Shown: positions 34,953 to 43,142 of the stretch, piece by piece
Numbering within the stretch: position 1 is the stretch's first letter
Layout of the letters: each line of letters begins with the position of its first letter
From: CAAGNP01 sp045603545
GTDB lineage: Bacteria; Bacteroidota; Bacteroidia; Bacteroidales; UBA932
Direction: 5' to 3'
DNA: 64,000 bases
Assembly: GCA_045603545.1 (NCBI GenBank)
Contig: JAZUMG010000006.1
Span: 19,407-83,406, forward strand
Program-made: the position numbers and the translations under genes
The notes under the pieces: generated by a model
What the model was told of the DNA's origin: nothing
Seen by the model: the letters and a program-made list of their open reading frames with translations, nothing else
Databases searched by the model: none

Positions 34953-36137
34953 CTATTTAAGTGCCTCTGCAAATGCTTTTGCAAACTCTTTTACACCAGC
35001 GAGTTTCTCATCTGTGGTTACACCCGATACCTCGAGGGTATTCTCAAGGAATGGCTGTTTGATGTCGGTAAGGGATTTCTTGAGGGTTCTGACACCTGCA
35101 CCGTTCCATGATGAAGAACCGAACAGGGCAATGGTCTTGTTCTGAGGGTTCGCTACCGAGATCTCGTGCACAAGGTGGTGCATCATAGGGTGCATCTGGC
35201 CATTGTATGCGCAAGTTCCCAGGATAAGTCCGCTGTACTCCCAAATCTCGTTGATAAGGTATGAGACGTGTGTTGTCGATACATCAAATGTGCGGATATT
35301 TTTGATACCCTCCTCAGCCAGAGCACGACCGATAGCGTCAGCCATCTTCTCAGTATTGCCGTACATTGAAGCGTAGATGATTACTACACCCTTCTCTGCC
35401 TGGTGGGTGCTCCACTTGTTATAGAGGTCAAGTACTTTGGCAGGGTTCTCCCTCCAAATAGGGCCGTGTGAAGGGCAGATGATTTTGATCTCAAGACCTG
35501 CAAGTTTTTTGAATGCAAGCTGCACCTTGTCGCTCCATTTGCCTACGATATTCGAATAATATCTCCTCATCTCAGTGAGGTAATTGCGGTCAAAATCGAT
35601 CTGGTCATCGAAAATGCCACCGTCAAGTGAGCCGAATCCGCCGAATGCATCACAAGAGAATAGGATCTTGTCAGTGGTATCGTATGTGACCATGGTCTCT
35701 GGCCAGTGCACCCAAGGGACCCAGGCAAAAGTGAGGACATGGTGACCCAGATTCAGGGTGCTGCCGTCCATCACTTCAAGTTTCTGCTCTGCAGGTACTG
35801 AGTAATAGTTCTCAAGGAGTTTGAAAGTGGTGCAGTTCCCCACAACTGTCACCTGAGGATACGCCCTGAGGATCTCACCGATCATACTTGAGTGGTCAGG
35901 TTCAAGGTGGTTGATGATCAAGTATTCAAGTGGACGACCTTCCAGAATGTTGTCAATCCTTTTCAGGTAATCATTGTCTGAACCGTACTCAAGTGTGTCT
36001 ACAAGTGCAGGGTGTTCATCGGCGATAAGGTATGTATTGTATGATACTCCGTATGGAAGTGGCCAATTGTTCTCGAATAGGTGTTTCTTTCTGTCATTAG
36101 TTCCTACATAGTGGACCTTGTTCGAAATAAGAGTCAT
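34953..36137 (-). CDS. Flavodiiron protein (FprA family A-type flavoprotein)
   Basis: 394 residues. The N-terminal metallo-beta-lactamase-like domain has the di-iron ligands in NHLEPDHSS, WVPWVHWPETM, SCDAFGGFG and CPSHGPIW. The C-terminal flavodoxin domain (about 250-394) starts with VVIIYASMYGNTEKMADAIG and contains GTCAYNGQMHPMMHHLV. No rubredoxin tail is present. Such enzymes reduce O2 to water or NO to N2O and protect oxygen-sensitive enzymes, which suits its place upstream of hydG in the same transcript. Confidence 0.95.
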   Translation of the reverse strand: MTLISNKVHYVGTNDRKKHLFENNWPLPYGVSYNTYLIADEHPALVDTLEYGSDNDYLKRIDNILEGRPLEYLIINHLEPDHSSMIGEILRAYPQVTVVGNCTTFKLLENYYSVPAEQKLEVMDGSTLNLGHHVLTFAWVPWVHWPETMVTYDTTDKILFSCDAFGGFGSLDGGIFDDQIDFDRNYLTEMRRYYSNIVGKWSDKVQLAFKKLAGLEIKIICPSHGPIWRENPAKVLDLYNKWSTHQAEKGVVIIYASMYGNTEKMADAIGRALAEEGIKNIRTFDVSTTHVSYLINEIWEYSGLILGTCAYNGQMHPMMHHLVHEISVANPQNKTIALFGSSSWNGAGVRTLKKSLTDIKQPFLENTLEVSGVTTDEKLAGVKEFAKAFAEALK

Positions 36138-36139
36138 AT

Positions 36140-38365
36140 CTATCTGTTTATTAATTTGTTAAATATTTCTTCGTCTATGATTTCAATACCGAGTTTCTCG
36201 GCTTTTTTAAGTTTCTCCGGGCCAGCTTTCTCTCCGGCAAGGAGATATGTGATGTTTTTGGATACCGAACCGGTATTCTTTCCTCCGTGGGCAGCGATAA
36301 GGGACTTGATCTCTTCGCGCGATACAGAGAAATTGCCAGAAATCACTATTGTCTTGCCTTCCAGTGCATCGGAAAGTCTCCCGGCTGACTCCTCTGCCTC
36401 AAATCTCAGACCCATTGCGCGAAGTGCTTCAATCATCTCCCTGTGTCTGGGGTCTGCAAAATACTGGAGGATACTCTCTGCCATAATCTCTCCAATCTCA
36501 TCTACAGCGAGAAGATCCTCGCGGGTGGCAGCCATAAGTGCATCGATGCTCTTGAAATGGGAAACAATCATCTTGGCAGTGGTCTCGCCGATATGTCTGA
36601 TGCCCAGGGCAAAAAGGACGCTATGGAATGGTGCCTTCTTTGAGGCTTCAAGGCTCTCGAGAAACCTCTCTGCAGAGCGCTCCTTCCATCCATCCAAGGT
36701 GAGGAGCTGCTCCCTGGTCAGGCGGTAGAGGTCTGCAAAATCGGTTATCAGCCCTTTTTCGAAGAGTTGCTCGATGGTCGCATCGCCTGCCAGGATGTTC
36801 ATTGCCTTGCGGGAGATGAAATGGACAAATTTTGCCTTGATCTGTGTGGGGCAATGGTCCGAATTAGGGCAGAAGTGTTTCGCCTCCTCCTCTCTTTTCA
36901 CTAGAGCACTGCCGCAATCGGGGCAGTGGGTGGGGTATTGTGGTACCTGTGCCGATGCATCTCTGCGTGAGAGCTCCACTCGGGTAATTTTGGGGATAAT
37001 CTCCCCACCTTTCTCCACATAGACCCAGTCGCCGATATGGATATCGAGGGCCTCCATCTGCTCGCTGTTGTGGAGTGAAGCACGTTTCACCACAGTGCCT
37101 GAGAGCTGGACGGGCTCAAGGTTTGCCACCGGGGTGATTGCACCTGTACGTCCCACCTGATAGTCCACCGAGATGAGGCGGGTAAGGGCCTCCTCCGGTT
37201 TGAATTTGTATGCTGTTGCCCAACGGGGCGATTTGGCTGTGAAGCCGAGTTTTCTCTGAAGGGCGAGGTCATTGACCTTGATGACAATGCCGTCGGTGGC
37301 AAATGGGAGAAACTTTCTCTTTTCATCCCAGCTGCGGATATACTCTATTACCTCCCCGATACCATTGCAGAGGGCAGAGTGCTCTGAGATAGGGAAGCCC
37401 CACGATCTGGCATTGCTGAGTGCTTGGGAATGGGTGGCAAACGGGAGACTTTCCCCGAGGATATGGTAGAGGGTGCAATCGAGGCCACGCTCTGCCACTA
37501 TCGCAGGGTCCTGCTGTTTGAGGGAGCCGGCAGCTGCGTTGCGGGGGTTGGCAAAAGGGGTCTCCTCTTCCTCCTCGCGCTGGAGGTTAAGGCGGTCAAA
37601 TGCCTCGTAAGGCATAAAAATCTCACCTCGTATCTCAAAGTCTGCAGGGGGGGCAATGGCTTCAGTCTGGGTGGCTGAATTGCTGTCCTGGGTGGTGAGC
37701 AGGTCGGTGTCCTGATGGCTGTCTACTGTGTTTTGGGTGGTGAACAGGTTGGTGTCTTGATGGCTGTCTACTGTGTTTTGGGTGGTGAACAGGTTGGTGT
37801 CCTGATGGTCGTGTCCTGTGTCTGGACTGCTGAACAGGTTGGCCTCAGTAGGGGTTTCATCTGATGCGTGGGGGGCAAAGCGGATGAAGTGTGGAATGGA
37901 CTTGATGGTCTTTACATTCTCTGTGACATCATCGCCGATGGAGCCGTCTCCACGGGTCAGCGCCCTGATAAGCATGCCGTCCTTGTATGTGAGGCAGATG
38001 GCAGTGCCATCAAATTTGAGCTCGCAGCTGTACTGGACGGGGCCGTCTGTCATCTTGCGGATACGTTCATCGAAAGAGTAGAGCTCTTCGATATTGTAAG
38101 TATTGCCGAGAGAGAGCATTGGGAAACGGTGACGGTATTGGGCAAAACCCTCTGTACGGTCGCTTCCAACTGTCTGGGTAGGAGAGGTCTGAGAGAGATA
38201 TTCGGGGAACATCTTCTCAAGTGTGGCGAGCTCGCTGGTCAGCAGGTCGTATTCGAAGTCGCTGATGGTAGGGGAGTTCTCGACATAATAGCTGTGATTA
38301 TGCCTTCTGAGCTCCTCTGATAGCTCTTTTATCCTCTTTTCTGCGTATTGTTTCTTTATGCCCAT
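36140..38365 (-). CDS. ligA: NAD-dependent DNA ligase with a repetitive insertion
   Basis: 741 residues against the usual ~670. The N-terminal Ia domain (HNHSYYVENSPTISDFEYD) and adenylation domain with the nucleophile Lys in CELKFDGTAIC are normal. At about residues 165-230, between the IKSIPHF segment and FEIRGEIFMPYEAFDRL, an inserted low-complexity loop contains a 15-residue unit close to SHQDTNLFTTQNTVD repeated about 3.7 times. The rest is standard: OB fold (VGRTGAITPVANLEPV), four-Cys zinc finger (CPDCGSAL, FCPNSDHCPTQ), HhH repeats and a C-terminal BRCT domain (VISGNFSVSREEIKSLI). It opens the long minus-strand gene run. Confidence 0.96.
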   Translation of the reverse strand: MGIKKQYAEKRIKELSEELRRHNHSYYVENSPTISDFEYDLLTSELATLEKMFPEYLSQTSPTQTVGSDRTEGFAQYRHRFPMLSLGNTYNIEELYSFDERIRKMTDGPVQYSCELKFDGTAICLTYKDGMLIRALTRGDGSIGDDVTENVKTIKSIPHFIRFAPHASDETPTEANLFSSPDTGHDHQDTNLFTTQNTVDSHQDTNLFTTQNTVDSHQDTDLLTTQDSNSATQTEAIAPPADFEIRGEIFMPYEAFDRLNLQREEEEETPFANPRNAAAGSLKQQDPAIVAERGLDCTLYHILGESLPFATHSQALSNARSWGFPISEHSALCNGIGEVIEYIRSWDEKRKFLPFATDGIVIKVNDLALQRKLGFTAKSPRWATAYKFKPEEALTRLISVDYQVGRTGAITPVANLEPVQLSGTVVKRASLHNSEQMEALDIHIGDWVYVEKGGEIIPKITRVELSRRDASAQVPQYPTHCPDCGSALVKREEEAKHFCPNSDHCPTQIKAKFVHFISRKAMNILAGDATIEQLFEKGLITDFADLYRLTREQLLTLDGWKERSAERFLESLEASKKAPFHSVLFALGIRHIGETTAKMIVSHFKSIDALMAATREDLLAVDEIGEIMAESILQYFADPRHREMIEALRAMGLRFEAEESAGRLSDALEGKTIVISGNFSVSREEIKSLIAAHGGKNTGSVSKNITYLLAGEKAGPEKLKKAEKLGIEIIDEEIFNKLINR
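37681..37846 (-). repeat. 45-bp in-frame minisatellite inside ligA
   Basis: Two nearly identical 45-bp units at 37712-37756 and 37757-37801 (one difference seen), a diverged unit at 37802-37846 and a partial one at 37681-37711. The unit length is a multiple of three, so copy-number change keeps the reading frame. Confidence 0.9.
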
Positions 38366-38462
38366 AATAACTCACAAATGTAGTAAAAATATACGGATTA
38401 ATGATTAATTAATGGAGGTAAATTTAGTGTCCATAAATTTTTTTTAATTTAAGCAGAAGTAT

Positions 38463-38470
38463 TACTTTTG
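38463..38470 (+). promoter_or_regulatory. -7 element for the phosphofructokinase gene
   Basis: TACTTTTG fits TAnnTTTG and lies 45 nt before the ATG at 38516. The rest of the divergent gap 38366-38515 is AT-rich. Confidence 0.55.
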
Positions 38471-38515
38471 CGCCTTGAAATTTTGAGAGAAAATTAATTA
38501 AGAGAGATTAAGACA

Positions 38516-39763
38516 ATGAAAGATTCAATTGTTATCCTGACCGGTGGCGGTCCAGCTCCCGGAATCAACACTGTAGTTGGTACTATTGCCAAGACTTTCC
38601 TTGACAAAGGCTACAGAGTAATCGGCCTTCATGGTGGATATTCAGCTATCTTCACCAAAGAGCCAAAATGCACTGAATTCGACTTCTTCCTAGCTGATTC
38701 AATCTTCAATCGTGGTGGTTCTTTCTTGAGAATGAGCCGTTACAAACCAACCCAGGAGGATTTTGAGAACAACTTCAACGAGACATTCTTCAAAGAGAAC
38801 AATATCAAACTTCTTGTGACCGTAGGTGGTGACGATACAGCTTCTACAGCCAACCGTATTGCCAAATTCCTGAAGAGCAAGAATTACCCTATCCAGAACA
38901 TCCACGTTCCAAAAACCATTGACAACGACCTTCCTCTTCCAAACAATGAGCCTACATTCGGTTACAACTCTGCAAAATCAGAGGGTACCAGAGTGGCTAC
39001 TACAGTTTACGAGGATGCACGTACCAGCGGTACTTGGTATCTGATTTCTGCAATGGGCCGTTCGGCAGGTCACTTGGCAATGGGTATCGCAGCTTCTTGC
39101 CACTACCCTATGGTAGTTATCCCTGAGATGTTCAACAAATCTGAGGTTTCTATCGAGAAGATTGTAAATCTTGCCATCTCATCTATCGTCAAGAGGATGA
39201 TCATGGGTGTATGCTACGGTGGTGTGATGATATCAGAGGGTGTATTCCACATCCTTAGCGATGAGGACTTGAAGAATTCAGGTGTTACATTCTCATTCGA
39301 CGCACACGGTCACCCAGAGCTTGGTAAAGTTTCTAAAGCACAGGTATTCAATACCGTACTTGAGAACAAAATGAAAGCTCTTGGCCTTAAAGTGAAGACC
39401 CGTCCAGTAGAGATCGGTTATGATGTAAGATGCCAAACCCCTGTTGCTTACGACTTGACATACTGCTCACAGCTTGCTTACGGTGTATGGAAACTTTTCC
39501 ACGCAGGTGAGACCGGCTGTATGGTTTACGTAAACGGCAAAGGTGTGGCTTCTCCTCTATACTTGACTGACCTTCAGGATCCTGCTACAGGCAAGATTCC
39601 ACCAAGGCTTGTAAATATCGATAGCGAAGAGGTACAGAACGTATTCAAATACGAACTTCACTACATCCGTCCTGAGGATTACGAGGCTGCCAAGAAATAT
39701 CTTGCAAACCCTGAGGAGTACGACTTCTACAAAATCCTTAACTGGGAGTATCCACAAGAGTAA
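38516..39763 (+). CDS. 6-phosphofructokinase, pyrophosphate-type residues
   Basis: 415 residues. LTGGGPAPGINTVVGTIA opens the phosphofructokinase fold. The donor-site motif is VTVGGDDTAS, with Asp where ATP enzymes have Gly, and the catalytic loop is VPKTIDNDLP, with Lys before TIDND where ATP enzymes have Gly. This Asp/Lys pair is the accepted sign of pyrophosphate dependence. MGRSAGHLAMGIA and PEMF are substrate-binding motifs. A PPi-dependent enzyme works in both directions between fructose 6-phosphate and fructose 1,6-bisphosphate and saves ATP in an anaerobe. It is monocistronic with its own promoter and terminator. Confidence 0.93.
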   Translation: MKDSIVILTGGGPAPGINTVVGTIAKTFLDKGYRVIGLHGGYSAIFTKEPKCTEFDFFLADSIFNRGGSFLRMSRYKPTQEDFENNFNETFFKENNIKLLVTVGGDDTASTANRIAKFLKSKNYPIQNIHVPKTIDNDLPLPNNEPTFGYNSAKSEGTRVATTVYEDARTSGTWYLISAMGRSAGHLAMGIAASCHYPMVVIPEMFNKSEVSIEKIVNLAISSIVKRMIMGVCYGGVMISEGVFHILSDEDLKNSGVTFSFDAHGHPELGKVSKAQVFNTVLENKMKALGLKVKTRPVEIGYDVRCQTPVAYDLTYCSQLAYGVWKLFHAGETGCMVYVNGKGVASPLYLTDLQDPATGKIPPRLVNIDSEEVQNVFKYELHYIRPEDYEAAKKYLANPEEYDFYKILNWEYPQE

Positions 39764-39815
39764 TCACTCCGCCAGTGTGGCCAGTTGGCGACACTATGGA
39801 TATGACAATATAGGT

Positions 39816-39846
39816 GGCTGACCGGATTAGGTCGGCCCCTTTTTTA
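39816..39846 (+). terminator. Rho-independent terminator of the phosphofructokinase gene
   Basis: GGCTGACC (39816-39823), loop GGATTA, GGTCGGCC (39830-39837), then CCTTTTTT. One G-T pair in the stem. Confidence 0.85.
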
Positions 39847-39904
39847 TGTATTTAGGCAGAGCGGATATTCCGGGTCGTGAATCGTAGTCAAATGGCGAAG
39901 ACAT

Positions 39905-40462
39905 CTGGCCTTCGGGGACACACCTGCAAGAAATCGGGCGAAAACTCGTGTGACGGTGTCGTTTTAGGGTGTAATCGGCTTGCTTCGGGGACACACCTGC
40001 AAGAAATCGGGCAAAAACTCGTGTGACGGTATCGTTTAGGGCTGTAATCGGCCTGCTTCGGGGACACACCAGCAAGAAATTCGGCAAAAACTCGTGTGAC
40101 GGTATCGTTTAGGATTGTAATAGGCCTGCCTCGGGGACACACATGCAAGAAATCGGGCAAAAACTCGTGTGACGGTGTCGTTTGGGGCTGTAATCGGCCT
40201 GCCTCGGGGACACACCTGCAAGAAATTCGGCAAAAACTTGTGTGACGGTGTCTTTTAGGGCTGTAATCGGCCTGCTTCGGGGACACACCTGTAAGAAATT
40301 CGGCAAAAACTCGTGTGACGGTGTCGTTTAGGGCTGTAATCGGCCTGCCTCGGGGACACACATGCAAGAAATTCGGCAAAAACTCGTGTGACGGTGTCGT
40401 TTAGGGCTGTAATCGGCCTGCTTCGGGGACACACCTGCAAGAAATTCGGCAAAAACTCGTGG
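39905..40462 (-). repeat. 73-bp tandem repeat array 1 (8 copies)
   Basis: GGGGACACAC recurs at 39914, 39987, 40060, 40133, 40206, 40279, 40352 and 40425, exactly 73 bp apart. Each unit reads, on the minus strand, a core (CACACGAGTTTTTGCC, then CGATTTCTTGC, then AGGTGTGTCCCC) followed by a linker (GAAGCAGGCCGATTACAG, then CCCTAAACGACACCGT), here called type A. Copies differ by a few substitutions only. Because 73 is not a multiple of three, the apparent reading frames across it are artefacts. Related arrays occur at 48938, 53586, 55344 and 55700 in the opposite orientation. The arrangement resembles REP/BIME-type intergenic repeats. Confidence 0.93.
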
Positions 40463-40545
40463 GTGTGTAGGAATATGGCGAGGTGACGCGTGTTATCTGT
40501 CGACTTTTGTTGGCGTTATGTGCTCGAAAGTGTACTGAATGAGTG
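40463..40545 (-). repeat. Conserved head sequence next to array 1
   Basis: About 75-80 bp next to the array match, in reverse orientation and with scattered differences, the sequence at 55630-55700 beside array 5. Shared words include AATATGGCG, TGTCGACTTTTG and AAGTGTACTGA. In both loci it lies on the same side of the array relative to the repeat's direction. The remaining sequence to 40680 shows no gene. Confidence 0.75.
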
Positions 40546-40686
40546 AAATTCTGCAGTGACGCCTGTGGTTTACCGGTTTTCGTCAGCGACGAGTAGGGTA
40601 CTGTATGCTCAGTGAGTGATGATGTTTAGTGCTGGGGAAGTGGTGAAAGTCTTATGTGAGATATTGCAGCAAAGTGGTTTTAGTAT

Positions 40687-40694
40687 TATTTTTG
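40687..40694 (+). promoter_or_regulatory. -7 element for the GH13 gene
   Basis: TATTTTTG fits TAnnTTTG and lies 22 nt before the ATG at 40717. Confidence 0.5.
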
Positions 40695-40716
40695 CCAGTA
40701 AGATAATACTGAAATT

Positions 40717-42150
40717 ATGCACGAAAAATTCATAATATATCAGATGTTGCCAAGACTGTTCGGCAACAGAAATCCTGAATGCGTTTTCAATGGGACACTT
40801 GCAGAAAACGGTTCGGGAAAATTCGGAGACATCACAGCCAAAGTCCTTAAAGAACTTAAAGAGCTGGCTGTAACACATATCTGGTACACTGGGATAATCC
40901 GTCACGCTACTGATGGAGATACAACAGCCAAAGGTAAGGCCGGATCACCTTACGCCATCAAGGATTACTATGATGTAAACCCATATATGTCGAAGGTCCC
41001 GTCCAAAAGGATGAAGGAGTTCGAATCACTTGTCTCTCGTACACATAAGGCTGGCCTTAAGGTGATTATAGATTTTATACCTAACCACCTTTCACGTGAA
41101 TATGATTCAAAGACTGCCCCTTTCGGTGATGAAAATTTCTACCCCGGACGTATTCACGACGGCGACTGGACCGATACGGTAAAACTGAACTATGGTTCCC
41201 GTGATACATGGACCAAAATGAGGGATATACTGATGTTTTGGGCTTCCAAAGGGGTCGATGGATTCAGATGTGATATGGTCGAGTTGGTGACAGTAGATTT
41301 CTGGGAGTGGTGTATCCCCCAATTGAAAGAGGCTTATCCCGGACTCGTATTCATAGCTGAGATTTACCAGCCGCACAACTACTATCCTTACATTACACGT
41401 GGCGGTTTTGATTATCTTTATGATAAGTCAGGGTTTTACGACACACTTAGAGCAATATCTGCCGGACAGACCTGGGCTTCATCACTTACCTCCGTATGGC
41501 AGAGCCTCGGTGACTTCCAGCCCAGGATGCTGAATTTCCTGGAGAACCACGATGAGCAGCGGGTAGCCTCAGACTTTTTTGTCGGTGACGGACAAAAATC
41601 ACTTGCAATGCTCTATGTATCACTCTTCTTCAATACAGCCCCTTTTATGATTTACTTCGGTCAGGAATTTGGTGAGCGGGGTATGGAGACAGAAGGTTAC
41701 AGCGGAGTGGACGGCCGCACCACTATCTATGATTTCTGGAGTCTCTCTTCTGTAAGAAGATTTCTCGAAGGAGGTGATGCAGGTGATGTTTATAAAGAGT
41801 TGACAGACAGCGAAAAAAAGATGTTGTCCACTTATCGTGATCTGATGAAGACGGCTATGGAAAAAGACTCTTTCCGCATCGGCAAGACATTCGATCTGAT
41901 GTATGTGAATCCCCAATCCGGACATTTCGATCCACGTTATCACTATGCATTCCTCCGCTCAGACGGAAAGGAGATTTACCTGGTTACGGCCAATTTCTCA
42001 CCATGGGATGCCCAGATCAAGATCAATATTCCACAGGATGCATTCGACTATTTTGGAATTGCTGGCAGTGCCACTCAAATCATGGTTTCGGTGGGTGCGT
42101 ATGATGGGTGCATTATGAATCTGACCAATATATTTGGCAGTTCCTGGTAG
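40717..42150 (+). CDS. GH13 family alpha-amylase-type glycoside hydrolase
   Basis: 477 residues with no signal peptide, so probably cytoplasmic. The four GH13 regions are present: region I LKVIIDFIPNHL, region II GVDGFRCDMVE (nucleophile Asp), region III VFIAEIYQP (acid/base Glu) and region IV FLENHDEQR (transition-state Asp). The early IIYQMLPRLFGNRN is common in Bacteroidetes cytoplasmic amylases. The C-terminal segment is a small beta-domain (YLVTANFSPWDAQIKINIP). Likely substrates are maltodextrins or glycogen-type glucans; exact specificity is not evident. It is monocistronic. Confidence 0.92.
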   Translation: MHEKFIIYQMLPRLFGNRNPECVFNGTLAENGSGKFGDITAKVLKELKELAVTHIWYTGIIRHATDGDTTAKGKAGSPYAIKDYYDVNPYMSKVPSKRMKEFESLVSRTHKAGLKVIIDFIPNHLSREYDSKTAPFGDENFYPGRIHDGDWTDTVKLNYGSRDTWTKMRDILMFWASKGVDGFRCDMVELVTVDFWEWCIPQLKEAYPGLVFIAEIYQPHNYYPYITRGGFDYLYDKSGFYDTLRAISAGQTWASSLTSVWQSLGDFQPRMLNFLENHDEQRVASDFFVGDGQKSLAMLYVSLFFNTAPFMIYFGQEFGERGMETEGYSGVDGRTTIYDFWSLSSVRRFLEGGDAGDVYKELTDSEKKMLSTYRDLMKTAMEKDSFRIGKTFDLMYVNPQSGHFDPRYHYAFLRSDGKEIYLVTANFSPWDAQIKINIPQDAFDYFGIAGSATQIMVSVGAYDGCIMNLTNIFGSSW

Positions 42151-42210
42151 CTCCGCGATCCCAAGCAGTACCACCGATCCAGCGATGTCTGTAGTCCGAA
42201 GAATAGTGAG

Positions 42211-43122
42211 TTACAGCGAGCAGAAGAGTGCTACCATAAATGGTACTGAGAAGTCGACGAGGAAGCCGTGGTAGACTGACACTACGGCCAGGTGGTCGCC
42301 GCACGATTGGCGGATGACAGGGAGGGTGCTGTCGGCAGTTGTGGCACCTCCTGCGGCAATGGGGGCGAGGGGCCCTGCAATCCTGGGGAGGAATGGTGCT
42401 GTAACTAAGGTAATTATTTCGCGGAGAACATTGGCCAATAGGGCAATGGTCCCGAGCTCCACCCCTTTGCTTTCTGCGATGAGTACGCTTGACAATGAGT
42501 AGTAACCTTGTCCCGAACCGACTGCAAGAAGTTCTGTCAGTGCATATGGCAAAACCATAGAGAGTAGTGCCACAGCCACTAATGTCCCACCGATGGTGAA
42601 AAGGGGAAGGAGCAGCACTTTCCTGTCGTATTGCTTCAAGTTGCTGAATATGTTCTTATTGTGACCAATACTTATCCCTATGAAAAAGATAAGGATGCAA
42701 AGTGTCCAGAAGGATATTCTCTCCGGTAGGGGGAGTGTGTCCGGCAATCCGAAATAACCTGCCAGAACGCCTGCTGCGAAAAAGCCGAGGATGATGAAGC
42801 TCCCTTTGAGGGGTTCCAGCAGTGATATCTGTCTTCCGGCAGAGTTGCGGGGTGCTTCATATTTGAGACGGCACCAGCGTGCAAGTATTGCAGCGGCCAA
42901 ACAACTTCCTGCTGTGGCAGTAATGGCTATCGTCAAAGCTGTAAGTCCCAGGGTGGGGAGGGCGGCAACAATATCGGGATTGCCCCCCATATCGAGACCG
43001 AGAAAAAATAGCAGCAGCCACACAATATATACCACCAATCTGTCAATCCATCCGAAGGTGAGGCGGCGCATAAGAATCCCTGCACCAATCCCCGAAAGCA
43101 TCATGCCGATAACGGTAAACAT
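42211..43122 (-). CDS. LysO family (DUF340) amino-acid exporter
   Basis: 303 residues with about eight membrane segments. YIVWLLLFFLGLDMGGNPDI, LGFFAAGVLAGYF, LCILIFFIGISIGHNKNIF and GSGQGYYSLSSVLIAESKG, then ANVLREIITL and GGATTADSTLPVI, match LysO (YbjE), the lysine exporter of E. coli. The protein is close to the usual 299 residues. It lies 20 bp downstream of the amino-acid-binding lipoprotein gene. Export of lysine or a related toxic analogue is the best guess. Confidence 0.85.
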   Translation of the reverse strand: MFTVIGMMLSGIGAGILMRRLTFGWIDRLVVYIVWLLLFFLGLDMGGNPDIVAALPTLGLTALTIAITATAGSCLAAAILARWCRLKYEAPRNSAGRQISLLEPLKGSFIILGFFAAGVLAGYFGLPDTLPLPERISFWTLCILIFFIGISIGHNKNIFSNLKQYDRKVLLLPLFTIGGTLVAVALLSMVLPYALTELLAVGSGQGYYSLSSVLIAESKGVELGTIALLANVLREIITLVTAPFLPRIAGPLAPIAAGGATTADSTLPVIRQSCGDHLAVVSVYHGFLVDFSVPFMVALFCSL

Positions 43123-43142
43123 TGCGTCAGCTTGTTGTTGGG

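Noticed and set aside
39827..40452. Series of open frames on the minus strand with the repeated text MPNFLQVCPRSRPITAL
   Set aside because: They are translations of the 73-bp repeat in shifting frames. The period is not a multiple of three, frames overlap each other, and no start or coding bias supports a protein.
39905..40462. CRISPR array (repeat about 40 bp, spacer about 33 bp)
   Set aside because: The would-be spacers are the same in all units of the array and belong to only two types overall; no cas gene is present in the window.
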